Shown here: positions 26,101 to 39,754 of the stretch, piece by piece
Layout of the letters: every line of letters begins with the position of its first letter
How positions within the stretch are numbered: position 1 is the first letter of the stretch
Assembly: GCF_000150275.1 (NCBI RefSeq)
Contig: NW_002060947.1
Span: 6,473,211 to 6,537,210 of the forward strand
Source of the DNA: Trichoplax adhaerens
Taxonomy: Eukaryota; Placozoa; Uniplacotomia; Trichoplacea; Trichoplacidae
Length of the DNA: 64,000 nt
Reading direction: 5' to 3'
Position numbers and translations under genes: made by a program
The notes under the pieces: model-generated
The model's database searches: none
What the model was told of the DNA's origin: nothing
What the model saw: the letters and a program-made list of their open reading frames with translations, nothing else

Positions 26101-29100
26101 GTAAATGGCTTACAATTATATTTTACGTTACAGTCAAACTGCTCATTCCAATTGATTAGGCAATAATTTTAAGTAAATCTATTCAGTATACGTTCACGTT
26201 TTCCATTCCTCATGACAACTTAAAATGGTGTGATCAAGGTAAGTATAACATTTATCTTGGAAATTTATGTTTCTATTCCACATTTATGGATTTGTACTTG
26301 CCTACTATTAGAGATCTGCCCTAACAACGGATGCGATTAAAAGATTTCTTGTTGTAAATATTAAATGATTCAAACTAAAAATATTTTATTTTATAATCTA
26401 TAGGAATTAGCATATACTACAGTAATAATTTTTTTACTTTCAATTTTCACTTTTAACCATGATCTTTATTTATCTATAACCATAATATTTACTGACAACC
26501 GTATGCCATTCAGATCGGAAGTTGAATTATTATTTGTTAAATAGACGTGAATTGTTAATCGATATTGGAGTACTTTTACTTTTGTCAATAATAAGCTATT
26601 ACACGATATGAAATGGATTGAATACAAGGTTGTGCACTAATGAATAAATGATGATCAATAAAATTGGTTACTCAGACATGAATGACATTAACCTCGACTC
26701 ACTAATACAGGAAAAACGAGACTCTAAGGTATTGATCTATAGATTGATGTGAATTAGTATTTTTGTTTTCAGGTTCTGATGTGTACGCATGACCCTGTAT
26801 TTGTGCTAGCGACACTAATCAAATTCTTCCGGTATTTATTGAGGGTAAATTGATACGGATAAACAGTAACACTAGAAAATGGTATACCACAACATTTTAT
26901 TAGTAAGAAAATAAAGCGCTAAACTAAAACTCTTCGTCAAATAATATTCACATCGAATTAATCGAATTTTTTAAATAAGGTAGTATTATTAATCTTGCAC
27001 TCTCTATTAAAGCTCAATTACTGAACATGTACATCATAAATATGAGCTATAATGGATACTCTGGATTGAATATTTGCTAAAAGGTATTACCAATAGGCAA
27101 TTGTATAGATGAATCATGCGAATTTTGCATTGATGACATGGCATCCTTATTCATTGAATTTCATTCTGTATTGTATCTGATATTACCAATATGACTGACT
27201 TCTAAAGCATAATACAACAATCATTTCATCTCTAAAACTCATTAGACTATTTTATTTTAATTACTATGTCAACGTAAACCTTGCTTTTAAACTGCTAAGG
27301 CTATATTATCTAGTAAAATTTCTATTTCATAAATTGAAGTAATTTTTTCTACACCATTTAGATTGAAGTCGCTGGCGGTGAATCTAACTTAGTATTTACC
27401 ACAAAATAGTGCATATAGGTCCAATTTTTCAATGCCATTTCTTATTAGTTGCCGGTCACAGCAGAAGTAATTACTACTTACTGTCAAAAATAATATTAGG
27501 CAATATATCACGTAATTTTACGATGCTGTTATTGATAATTAGTTAAATGTCATCACTCTTCTATAACTATTTGCTATCTGCTACGTACCAGTATCTTAAA
27601 TTTTACTAAACTAAATACCCATCAGTTGATTATATTTAAGCTTGCATTTACTGCTAGCAACACGTACCTTTATGGATTTAATGAAAATAACCAAAACACT
27701 GTAATTAACTTAGTATTTTACACTTTAGCACATGGTAGAGCATTCATATCATAATTAATATACAATTTAGTCACTCGAGTTTATACAAATATGCCAGTAT
27801 AAATATAACAATATACAACATATATAAGAACGTAATTATAAGATTATGATGATTTAAAATATTTACGAATAAATCAGCATATCATAAATTCATGATAGTT
27901 GCTGTCTTTATGGGCTACCACGAAATAACTTGATGATGGTAGTATACTGCACAATCAAGAAGGTGATTTTTTCGTTAGAACTAAAGCCACTTGCTGGCGT
28001 TAAGGTCAGATTGAACGTGTAGATAACTGTAAAAACTAAACTAAACCTGTTTATAATTCTGTACTACCCAGGATCTTGTCACGGTGTTTGATCATCGTGA
28101 AGTATAAATACAGTACATTGCACTGATAATTCTACAATAAATAATTAAACTAGTCATTAGGGTTATAGACCAACTTATGCTCTTGTCACAGTACACGATC
28201 CGCAACAAGCAATAATATTACATATCTAAGCTGTTAGTGAATCTAGAATTGTAAACTAATTCATTTTCGAGTAAGTGCGAGTGAATGAGTTAGACAGATA
28301 CCTAATGTAAATGAGAGCTCAAAGATCAGATCTTGATCAACAGCTTATAGTTATACTGAAGCTTCGCCATTGCTTCTATATTTTTCTCACCGATTGGTTA
28401 GAGTCTTTTTTATAGTATGTGTAGCATTGTTTTTACTAGATTGCGCAAATTTTAATTCAATAATAACAAGTTTTATCTGCTATATATACTGTACATATTT
28501 GCATAGATAATGGTATTCGCTTACTATGTCATCTATCTGAAGCAATGAATGTTTGTGTGATAAATAATAAAATGCTTTACGTCTAAATAAAATTTAAATT
28601 TCGTAGTTTAGTTTGAGCAGAAATAGAGACTAATTTTGGCCTCTTGGCGATGGAAGATCATAAAGAATTTGAATGCAATAGTATAGTAGACAAGAATCAG
28701 AGAAAATAGCACCATGCTGTAAGTAAGCTGTTTCCATCGTCCAAGCTATAGTTTGCTACATATAATAAAAATAAATATTCTGTTAAGAGGGTCATAATTA
28801 AATTTTTCAACATAATTTGCTACATAGTAAAGCTATGCCATAAAATTATTAAACCTTAAATTATCTGTAATAATTTTTGAGAACGCAATCATTATAAAGA
28901 TACTTATACAATTGTTTTCTTCCTAATGAATATTAGAATTCCGTTATAATATTATACTAGTTTGTTAATGTGCTTAATTAGTCCAGATTATAACATATTA
29001 AATGTCCATAAGAACAAAAATTCAAGAATTTAATTTGTTTGAGATGTGATCATCACTGAAGTTCTAATTTGAATGTTCATTATAAGGGAAATGGTATAAA

Positions 29101-30432
29101 AATATCAACAGTTACCGCTTTGTTTGAATGCTTAGATTAGATTCCACTAGCATTTACGCAGTTGAAATTTAAATTCACACGTCAACATTTGCAAGGCTCC
29201 TATCATAAAATTTTGATCACTCGTGCGAAAATGGATAGAGTGTAGATTTAAAAGATCGCTCCAAGATTAAGTTTACTGTGTTGATGAATTGCAGCTTTTA
29301 CAGTTATGTACAATAATGAATTCTATAGTATGATATGAATCTTTACGATAAGACTTCCTAGTCTTAACTGTACGTAGATTATGGATTTATAATAAATAGT
29401 ATTTGCTCATCTAAGAGTCATCCCGAGGCATGGATTTGTAGTTATTAGCTAGCGCGAAAGGAATGCGATCTCAAGAAGTTATGCCATAGGCTTCCGTTGG
29501 GTTTTCTCGATAATACCATTAGCAAATAACAGTTTTGCATTACCCCTACATTAATATTCATAGCTAAAAATAAATTCTTATCACTGTATGACATTATGTT
29601 TTTATTGCTTAATAATTTAAATAATTAATTACAATATTTCTATTAAAAAAAAATTTTTTGAAGTCACTGTATTCACAATGCAGAGACCGACTGAAACATA
29701 TTATTCAGCTAAAATTAATAAACACCAGCAAAATTACTTTAATCGTTTAACCAATAGCGCAACATCTGCTATGTGCAATGCTGTGTAAGTACAGTAATAG
29801 ACGCTACTACATGTTCCATTTACCATGCAAAATATGATATAGGAATTAATCACTTTCTCAATAAGATCGAATTTGATTTAGTAAGATCATATAAAGTAAT
29901 AAAATAAAAAATAAGGGTAATCGTAAATCACTGCATACAAGCAAAAGGCGGTTCATTTTTCACTTGATAACGTATGATTATTCTCAATTTTAATGGTTAC
30001 CATAGTTATTGCTAAATAAATTCAGCTATAGGAGGATATCAAGCATGATTTATATCTATTTTTTCCCGCATATTTAATGATTGTACTAAGGAAAAAGAAT
30101 CGATTGCGACTTAATATCTAAATCCTAAGACTCGCATTTAAGTTATCAGGCAGATAAAATAACGTTAAATTAAAGAACATTGAAATGACGGCCATGATTG
30201 AAAATTATTTAATAAACAGGCCAAAAATTGATTGATTTATTGGACATAATGTCACGTACTGACTTACAATAGCATCAAAAGTCTTTATTGCAAACCTATC
30301 ATAAAACTTGCACATTTAGCATATTTATCTATCCGCATAGTCTAGCTATTAACTTAACAAAAACGATTACAATCATCAAGCTTAACAACAAGATTATTGG
30401 GATCTGAAATTGATAATTACTACCGCCATTCT
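23128..30432. other. Long AT-rich gene-free stretch
   Basis: About 7.3 kb between the divergent 5' end of GPCR-2 and the 3' end of the DUF2252 gene. Short openings (for example 64 codons near 24.29 kb) show no recognisable domain. Minus-strand aataaa candidates for the DUF2252 transcript lie near 30.24 and 30.28 kb. Confidence 0.5.
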
Positions 30433-31809
30433 TCAACAGCTGGCAGCCAAGTGAGAAGATTTAAAAGTATTATAATCGTCTTCCACAGTATCAGCATAGG
30501 AATTAGCAATAGATCGAACCAAACTTCGAAATTCGGAATGGCGACCATCCGTCATGATATCAATTTCCTTATCCACCGATGCACTAATGAGTGAGGAATC
30601 GTAATCTTTGTCGGAACGTGCATGATCTGTTGCCAAGATAGCTCCCCACTGAGAAGCCAAATTAGTAAATCGATCAAGAGTATTTAATTCGGTTGTATCG
30701 AAACCTTCCTTGTATGGTGAGCGTTCTCGAACCGAATAGTAGCCACCATTAAAATTCATCCAGCCCAAGTAATCATCCACAGATGTTAGTAAAGCTTTAT
30801 AAGCGATTGCATGGCGCTCTGCATCATTATTAAATGCCGAGTCAAAATATTGCTGCTGATAGTAGCCCCAATAGTAGTAGGCCGTAGGTTTGCCTTGTAG
30901 TTTAACATCGAGAATAATATCATCGTTCTGCGATGATGAAGGTCCTTCAATGAGAATATAGTATCGTGGAGTGCCTAAAGAGCCGGTACCTGCTAATATA
31001 CGTTTAGCAATATCTTTGACATAGAAATAGGAGGACGAGTAAGAGATTTTGCCCGACAAGGTAGTGCCATAGCCAGACATTGCTTGAGTAATAGCGGATC
31101 TATCGGATGACGAGGCCGCTTCTAATTTTTGATAGGCTAAATCAAATTGGCGCCGATTGCTAACCAAGTTGGTCCATTTGTCTAACATTTTCACTCGACT
31201 TTCTTTATTTTCTACATCGGCTAAAAAGTTATCTAAGCGGCCATAAGTATTGGATCGGGTATAAATTTTATCAACTTCTTGGTTATTGCCACGGTAGTTC
31301 TTCATGGTGTCTAAATAGTTCTCACTAAATGCATCGAGGATTGTATTCACTTTCGATTGGGAGAATCCACTATTTTGACGAGCTACCAACACAAGACTGA
31401 CTGCCATGCGCCAAATATCATATTGGTAATCCTCAATAACAGATTCATCAAAATCATTGAGATCATAAATAACTTGGTCTTGATCATTAGTGAAAGCCCC
31501 ATAATTTTCAGCATGAAGATCTCCTTGTAGCCATACTTTAGTATTATCGTTGCTAAATTGGCTTAAGCGGCTATCACCCGTAAAATCCTTCCAAAATAAA
31601 TGGTTGGTACCACGGTAAAAGACGAAAGCAGATCCTGCCATTTTGCAGTATTTTATCTGCTTGTCGCTGCTCGATATTCCTGTATTCCAAGATTCTATCT
31701 CGCTAATAGCACTAGCTCTTCGCGATTGGATATGCCTTGAGACGGCTTGATGTGTAAGAAATATGGCGATGATAAGCGATACGGTAAGGAGAAAGCTTGC
31801 AATCCTCAT
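30433..31809 (-). CDS. Secreted DUF2252-family (kinase-like fold) protein
   Basis: A 458-residue single-exon protein. I start at the ATG at 31809 (A at -3, aaaATG) because it directly precedes a classic signal sequence, MRIASFLL... with a hydrophobic core to about residue 22; in-frame codons upstream have no ATG. The body carries the DUF2252 signature: F-Y-R-G (64-67), G-D-L-H-A-E-N (96-102) followed by Y-G, then D-L-N-D-F-D-E (116-122), an aspartate-to-lysine segment L-D-V-K near 300-303, and an R-E-R-S-P-Y-K block near 361-367. GDxHxxN and the DFD-type motif resemble the catalytic and metal-binding loops of aminoglycoside-phosphotransferase-like kinases, so it may transfer phosphate, here outside the cell or in the secretory path. 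The substrate is unknown. The family is mainly bacterial, so a past horizontal gain is possible. Base composition is somewhat richer in GC than the surroundings, as expected for coding DNA. Length is normal for the family. Confidence 0.88.
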   Translation of the reverse strand: MRIASFLLTVSLIIAIFLTHQAVSRHIQSRRASAISEIESWNTGISSSDKQIKYCKMAGSAFVFYRGTNHLFWKDFTGDSRLSQFSNDNTKVWLQGDLHAENYGAFTNDQDQVIYDLNDFDESVIEDYQYDIWRMAVSLVLVARQNSGFSQSKVNTILDAFSENYLDTMKNYRGNNQEVDKIYTRSNTYGRLDNFLADVENKESRVKMLDKWTNLVSNRRQFDLAYQKLEAASSSDRSAITQAMSGYGTTLSGKISYSSSYFYVKDIAKRILAGTGSLGTPRYYILIEGPSSSQNDDIILDVKLQGKPTAYYYWGYYQQQYFDSAFNNDAERHAIAYKALLTSVDDYLGWMNFNGGYYSVRERSPYKEGFDTTELNTLDRFTNLASQWGAILATDHARSDKDYDSSLISASVDKEIDIMTDGRHSEFRSLVRSIANSYADTVEDDYNTFKSSHLAASC

Positions 31810-33992
31810 TTTTACTTTAATTTTCAGGATCGGGTAGCTACAAATCAATCGCTATGAAAGATACTTGACCAATTTTTGCTATTAGCAGTTTCTTTACAAA
31901 GAGATAATCTCCTTAAATAGTCTTGGTAGATAAGCACATCGGAGTAGTTAATGTCAATATTGATCGCCTGATTCTGTTCCATGTAAAGAGGAATGCGATG
32001 GATTAAACCACTCTTCGAATCTCTTAATGCTGTAAAATCAATATAAAGCGTTCATTAGGTCAGATTAATCCTTAGTTAAAATAAACAGAGATACTGTCCA
32101 TATTGATAATCCAAACAGAACAAAGTAAACTCGGGTTACTAATATAATATTTTACAATTGGTAAATATAAAGCAATTTTAATGTACTTTTATTATTTCAT
32201 GAACGGCTTCTTCACTATACTGTGAGCCTGTACTGTAATTTAGTGATGACTCCGGCCTTTAATTTAGGCAAATTTATAAAAGCTTTTAGAAATTTTGAAT
32301 CATTTTGTGTAGTATTAATTACGGCTATAATCAGTAGCCTATCGAGATGATGGATTTCATTGGAGGCTCAGTGCAAATTTTGCTCTTATTTAGCGTTATT
32401 ATTGCAAAAATCGCTTAATATATCCTTTATTATCAACTGATTTATGAAGTAAAGTAACGTTAGTACTAGGAGGTTCCATCTAAATCTGCATCTATAAATC
32501 AGTGCAGGCTGCCTTATTATTTCTATTGACATAAATGTTTTATTAGCTAAATTGATCGATCAACTTCATAAATAGTTTAGGTTTATTGCATGACGAAAGG
32601 TAATTAAGATCGTTTACAAATATTGGTTCCAACCATATCTTTCTATACCACCACGGATACTATCTACTATCGTAATAGCTTTTAGCGCAAATTATTCATA
32701 AAAGTATTTTCTCTATTTGCTAAAGATTAAGCTTGATAGGCCAAAAGCAGAAGATAAAGTTAAATAATTGTATATAAATATATATTATGTGTAAAGGTTA
32801 AATTCAGGTCTATTTGACCTCATAAGGGTCATCAATGGTGACAAAGTTAACCATAAGTATTAAAGCTTGATTATATTTATTTGCGAAGGATAACTATATA
32901 AAAGCTAAATAATGGAAAAAGTATTTAATTAAATTCTAACATTTATTAAATAATGGATTAAATGACCATGACCTGTAAAGGGATTTCTTCTCAGAAAGAT
33001 TTAGGTGTCATTGAATTAGAATCAAATTATCATAATTTCTTTTAAGTTCATACGCTGTAATAACCTGCATATTATAACAGATACTGAGTCTTTATCAATA
33101 ATTAACTTAAAGGCTATGAAATGATTATTTATACTAACTTTATCAGACATTGATTTCTTCCCCAAAACTGGTAACTGGAAAATTTGCTTCTGAAATTTAC
33201 GGTTCTTGTACATCCTTAAGCAACTATCATAAATACAAACGAATTAACCTAGGTTTAAGATCCGTTTTAACTTATTAAAAACTTACATATTGAGTTCTTA
33301 TCGCAAATTTCCTTGCTACTATTGAGAAAATATGGTCATTTATTCGCAGTCAGGGGCTTCGCATTTATGTACGAATTAAAAATTTTAATCGTGACGTAAC
33401 ATGAATTATTTTATGAAAACTAGGTACAATTTTCTCTCGTGTAACAATACTTCAGATACTTTCTAGCTGATAATTCATAACAACTGCTTCTATTGATTAT
33501 AATTTTTGTTTCTTTAATTATTTTTTGATCTTAATCTTTGCATATGTATTAGGAACTACGAAAATAATTTATTATACTACCTTAATAGTTTCATGCTATC
33601 AATGCAGTAAGAAAATGTTTTAAAATTGAAGGATACAAACCATCTCAAGGTGACTGCTATAAATGGCTTACTTGATAAACCTTAAGTTTACTTTTCATGC
33701 CAATTCTATCAATGATACTGTACAGAAAGGGCCGAATAAGAATTATTAAGCAATTTGCAATTTTTAGAACGATATATTAATATTTAACTAAAATAATTCT
33801 AGTTTCAATGACAGTAAATTTATAGTACAATTTTCATCTGTAATAAAATCTTCCAATACGTAATATTGAATTGTTGTACTGTACATCATCGAAAGATGTC
33901 AGTTAATTAGTGAGATGAGAGTATAATATGACGCTATTGATGTAATTCGATAACACCTTAGCTATATGGGCGATATCTGTCAAGAAAATTGT
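31810..33992. other. AT-rich intergenic stretch upstream of the DUF2252 gene
   Basis: It should hold the promoter of the minus-strand DUF2252 gene, but no element stands out. No other gene is supported. Confidence 0.5.
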
Positions 33993-34579
33993 TGTCACAA
34001 CCCTCACGTGTGGCAAAGGAAAGTAAAGAACTCTAGTGTAGTTACTTAAAACTTGGGCTATTTCTCCCAGTACTTTCAGTTTCTATGAGAGAAGTATTTG
34101 AGAACTCGATTTCTCGGCTGATCTCCACAGACAACTGACTAATTATTTCACTATTCTTCACGATATGAGTCTAGCCGTTTCTTGAGCAATTACTAACTTT
34201 ATTCTACAAACTCATGCGCTTAAATAGGTTTCTACAGTGAATTCCAATATTAACGAGTGAGAATTCATACTTTACAAGTTACATTAATTAGTATAATACC
34301 ATTACTAAATATGCTTGTCGATATTCTCAGACTTAGATAGCTACAAGCTATCAGGTGTTAAGACGCTTAACCTTCGTCCATATACGGCTCAATTTTTAGA
34401 GATTAGCACACCTTATAAACCTACAGTAAATTAACTGTTAACAACTTCTATTTCTATCTCATTTCTACCATCCTATTATCAGCTACAAGCGCATTAAACA
34501 TAGCAGATAATCTTATCTTATCTATTCATAAGCATTCATTAATCAACAGTTACTTAATTAGTAACGGCGTACCGTGACA
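33993..34579 (-). mobile_element. Solo LTR C (family 2), 587 bp, inverted copy of LTR D
   Basis: Read on the minus strand it begins TGTCACGG and ends GGTTGTGACA, and it matches LTR D (50695-51281) end to end at the same 587-bp length with roughly 20 differences by eye. Flanking pentamers are attgt (33988-33992) and catgt (34580-34584), which agree at only three positions, so the target-site duplication is decayed or was lost by recombination. An aataaa on the minus strand (34203-34198) matches the one in LTR D. No primer-binding site or polypurine tract adjoins it, so it is a solo LTR. Confidence 0.82.
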
Positions 34580-34589
34580 CATGTAAGAA

Positions 34590-35275
34590 GTAATCTTATG
34601 ACATTGGATATAATACTAACGAACACTATCAAGCTGTGCAACAGCTACTGTTAGGAGAATAAATAAGCAAGCAATTTCCTTGCCTACGATATTGTAACTC
34701 TTTTAAGGCAAATGTCTCCGATCAAGTAGTTTGATAGCTACTTGTATCCATCTCAGGCGATAATTAACGCAAGGTAAGAAAATATTGCTTAGATGCCTAA
34801 ATTGCAGCCTATCACATTAAGTATCCTAGTTGGTATTAAAACATTGAAGGGATTGGATTAGTGTCTGCTACAATTTATGCGTTTAATCTAACTATAGTTC
34901 CAGCAAGTGGCCTGAGTTCTAACGAAAATTATATTCTTGAGTATACAGTGTAATACCAATTAGAGAGAGAAGAACAAATATAACATTAATCATTGATATA
35001 AGTAGACGAGATCTTAGCGAGAAGGACGATTACTATCAAGAAAAATGTTATCGCATAAGAGAGTACTATAATCTTATGATATTATCCGATACTTATCAAT
35101 ACCCTTCGAAGGATGAATAAGCTATTTCCTTGCCCACATTATTCTAATTCATTGACAGTAAATGCCTCCAGTCCAATCGCTTGATAACTACTCCTATCCA
35201 TTTCAGCAGATACCACCATCAACTTAAGATGAGAAAATGTGCCCTAAGTATTCAAATTAGAGCGAACTACATCCG
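34590..35275. repeat. Degenerate direct repeat, two units about 480 bp apart
   Basis: A block of about 200-240 bp starting 'taatcttatga(c/t)att' near 34594 recurs near 35073. Shared landmarks are 'gaataagc...atttccttgcc(t/c)ac' (about 34663 and 35115), an 'aaatg(t/c)ctcc' and a 'gataactactc'-like segment in the same order. It begins about 11 bp beyond LTR C. Confidence 0.6.
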
Positions 35276-38200
35276 TATCTGTCATCCAAATATATGCATT
35301 CTTGCCAAAAAAAATCCACCATAGACATTTCCAGATATTTGCGTGGTCTTCTTATATCTTGAGCTATTTAATAAGATCAGTTTTCCATGGTAACTCGAAA
35401 TCTTTTTCCTAACCTTCACGACTGAAACAATCTAGGCGGTCTCCATACGCGTAAAGGGTAAACTATAATTATTGAATTCTTTTATAGTAAATTGTAAGTC
35501 TCATTAATATCTTCTATTTACATTTCTGAGCAGCTGCAGAGTATATAACATAGCATTTAATACTAATAAGTAATATTGGCAGTTGCATACTCTTAAAACC
35601 AAATTTGTATAACTTTGTAATCCACTTGAAAGTAATGTAGGTTAGAGCACGCATATAACAGGAGATTAATCACGCTAATACGATAAACATGCAGTAAGCT
35701 ACCTGGTGGCGATTTTAATTGATGCATCGTTTAAATTATTTTGATTGACTTAGCTTAATGAACGATTGTTAGCCAATCAGAGAAGATTTTATATCGTGAA
35801 TAAACTGAGAAATATTAATATTTATAGTAATCTGTTTAACATTTATAGAATCCATTGCGCTGTAATCGTTGAATCAATATCAATTACTCTACGCAAACTT
35901 TCACAAATTTTCAAGAACACTCCAAGAAAATGGTTCTTGACTGCCTAAAGATCTCTGATTTAATGCAGCAAGTAACTGCAACTAGCGTTTATAAGACCTA
36001 CTTTAAGTTTATTTAATTCGTTCACGCGATAATGATTCATTAATATTGTTTATGCCGGAAAATTGGGAATTCATGTCAAGGCGTATAGAACGAATTGCAA
36101 GAAACGGTGTATGCACGCACGTAGTCCCGCTTAAGTGTAACTAAGTATTTCAGTGATTTACATAAAAATTTATAACAGATCTGAAAAGAAAATTCTAATT
36201 AAAAATTAAAAACCACTGAATTAAATAAAATCGCTTAACACTGGTTTTAATTTGAATTAATAAGATAAGGGAATCAGTACCGCAATATTGTTCAGCCTTA
36301 CACACCATGTTTTTTTGTAGTTTATAGGAAATGTTTATCAGTGATCATAAGCTGCTGTGCATGATCATTGGTACTGTAGAAGTCGACAAAATACTACTTA
36401 TATTTTGCTTCAGAAAATTCAACTGTCAATTCTTAAAAAAAATGGGCTCGTAATTATACTGAAAGTATTAATTGTAATTAATAAACTTACGATATTATAA
36501 ATATGTAAGCTTGTTCGATATTTAGATTATAAATATTTATTTTCTAACCTCGCTACAAGTTCCAAGTTTATCTTAAATTGCTTCAGAATGGTTTTAATAA
36601 ACTATAGGGAAACATGCTTCTAAAAATTAAAGAAATTTTATCCAGTTACTGTAAATATTATCGATTTAGAACCGTAATATTAAAAATATTTCATATAGGA
36701 TCATTTTCAATTGTAAGTGCTATATTAATTGAATCGTAATTAATTATCGCTCTTACACGCCTTTATGTGCAGAGCTGATGATATCGATGCCCATCTCAAA
36801 ATTTCCACCTTACTATCAAAAGTTTTAATTGTCCATAATACAGCAGCCGCAGGTCAAACTCGAATATAAGCTAAGCTATAGATAGTTTATTGATAAAATT
36901 AATAGAAAATATAACTGAAGAGTTAGGTTAGAGTCAGCATTATTATAAAAATATGAATTAAAGAAATGATTTAAATTGCAATGCTTCCATAAATTGACAT
37001 GCCTAAATACCAACTGTGTAGCAGCTTAGCTTGATTAATCTTCTGCATCAGATTATCTTGACAGATTACCAGGACTGAATCCTGTACCCCATTTCTCACT
37101 CAATCTTATTTGCTTCAAGGCGATTAGAAAATACTGGACCATTTCAAAACTGCTTGTCCCTCTCTTAATAATTACATGGTATTTAGATCATCTTAGGTTG
37201 TGATAAAGGTTTAAGAGCAGCAATCTAAATCCTGTTGTTTGTTCTTACATCTGTAGCGAAAATAATTCCCCACATTTAGAAAGATATTGGTTACCGTATG
37301 GCCATATTCAACTTGGGCCTATATTTCGAGTAGTATATGAATGTTATCATAGATTATAAACTAACATTTAAACGCAAGTATAATATTAATTTATTAATTG
37401 ATTAAGTGTTAGTCTTATTCCAAAAATATAAGTATAATGTACCAAAACAACCATCTTTGATTAAGGTTCAGGAGACTGTACATATAGTTTATAGGTATTT
37501 ATGGACATTTCTGTGTATAAAATAATTGAATTGAGTCAAAATATTATATGCAAATATTAATTTATTAGAAATCAGTTTTGTTTAGCTGGATATCTTAACT
37601 CAAGGTGGTCTTAATCCAATTTTTAGTTTAATTCCTTATCATCATCGGTTATGAAAGATGCAATGTAGGACCATATTTAAGATCATTGTGATACTCCGAT
37701 AACCTAAAATTCTCTCTTTAGATGCATACTATGGATAAATTTGAAATTTCTTTGTGAAAGGAATCCTATCTAAATCCCCAGTGATTGTTTGTATTTAAAC
37801 TAAAGTACATAGCCTAATGTAAAATAATAATTGAAAGAAAAGTAATGTCATTTATTATTAATTAATGTTTACTATGAATTTCTTTAATAGTGTAACAGAT
37901 AAAAACAAGATGCTGGATAAGAGCTCTTTTACAGGATTTGACTTTCTCTTGGAAAGTGGATTGCCGATAAATCGATTTAAAATTTATGTAAAGTGTCTTT
38001 AATTAAGATATTAAAACAAAAACTAGTATGCCTCGTAAAATTTCCGTTCATTACATAAACTTGGTTCGTCTGGCAATACCAAGGGATATCTACCATAAAT
38101 ATACATTCATAAGTATCTAACTTATTACAACGAAATCCATAGTTTCTATTAAATTGGTGGCAGGACTATTTTTTAGTGACTTAATGATATCTTGGCAATT

Positions 38201-38368
38201 AAGTAGCAGGATCAAGATAAGTTTATAATCGCTAGATCTGTTATTAACCTTTGCTTCTATTTAAAGTGTGACAGAGAATTCTTCATGATTCTAACTTACT
38301 ATACGTAGCAAAATCGACTAGGGAAAATATCAGTTGTCAGACTACTTTAGCAGAATCTAATTCTATCT
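35276..38368. other. AT-rich gene-free stretch
   Basis: No gene, RNA gene or clear repeat is supported across about 3.1 kb. Part of 35.41-35.56 kb weakly resembles LTR C, but not well enough to call. Confidence 0.45.
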
Positions 38369-39140
38369 TTTCGTCCCGATAATTATGATGCCGTGACAAA
38401 ACCGCAATTGAAGTTCTGCCTTTTAGTTAATATTATTTTCATCTTATGGTATTTATTGAAGATGCAAGGGATAACGTTAGTATTAATTATCGAGATTTAG
38501 ATATAGTTCTTTATTAGTGTAATTGTCTTAAAATAGTAACCTATACTTGAATAACAATGCATTTAAATTAACAGTATTGAAGGCCGTACAAGCTAAGCTG
38601 AATGAAAGTTAGCGAAGAGTTGTTGACTAAATTTGATCTTGCTATCTGTTAGTAACATTTCGATATTGATTTAATCGTTGTACAGGTACTCTGCTCGTTG
38701 ATAACTTCTATTTTATAACTAATAAATTGAATACTTTGTCAGATCTAAAAGTCTGCTCGTTATTATTTACTTCATCTTAACAATTAAAATATTGTGGTAG
38801 TATTATTGCAATAAAGTATCTCAAAATATTGCAGACAGAACTTCAACTTCTTTTTAACTACACTTTATTGCTTTACATAAATTGATTCGGCCACTAAATT
38901 TTCAATGCAAAATATCTATTAATATGCTTTAACATAATCTAGTTCTTTTTTCTTGTCATGATAGTTCTGATGCTGTGATATAACCGCAACTGAAGTTCTG
39001 CCTTCAGTTAAAACATTACATTAGTTATATTGTGATAAAGTATCTGAAATTATTATGATAAGAAGTTCAACCTTTTTCAACTATGCTTTTTTGCATTACA
39101 TAATTTGATTTATCCACTAAATTACCAAATTCTATCTACT
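38369..39140. repeat. Degenerate direct repeats
   Basis: Two blocks recur. One, ending 'aaccgcaa(t/c)tgaagttctgcc', lies at about 38369-38428 and 38949-39009. A second, starting 'ataaagtatct' and including 'cttca' and 'catttgatt'-like parts and 'ccactaaatt', lies at about 38810-38920 and 39034-39140. The order is kept, so this is a decayed duplication. Confidence 0.6.
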
Positions 39141-39754
39141 AAGTACAACTGCTGAACTTTATGGCATTTGGACTGCAGTGCAACAGTATGATATAAATTA
39201 ATATTTGCTTTTGATAGACTAGAGTATCATTCTAGTTATGATAGCATACAATATGACCGTAAGCTTTATTCACTTTGAAATGAAAATATATTTACTGCTT
39301 ATAAAATCATTTAACCGAATAATCCCAAGTTATCTATAAGAAATTTAATCTTTCTATATGAGTTAATGAACTCAATCCGAATTAAATTTTATACCATTAA
39401 TGGTTACAGTAGTTTCTTCCAGAGAAAGTGCTAGTACATTTCCTCGCTCATGATACTAAGCGCACTGATTTTATGAATAGGATATTTCAGTCTAATTTAT
39501 GCGATCTATGCTACAATAATTTAGTAGTCAACAATAGAAAATAAATTTTAATGAAATTATCACTTGCAGATAAATTGATCAACAAAAAACGATATTGATG
39601 ATTTCTGTCTTGATTTTCTACATACTTGTAGTACAGCCCACATTAACATTTACGATCAGAATCATATGATTTTACTACAATAGTTCATATTGAACGTTTG
39701 ATAGTAGGATTGAACTAGTGTCTATTCTTAATTGTTATTTGCGGTATATGTAAT

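Noticed and set aside
35410-35560. Possible old relic of the LTR C family
   Set aside because: Only scattered short matches such as 'cttctattt' and 'aacatagca' in order; too weak to separate from AT-rich chance without alignment scores.
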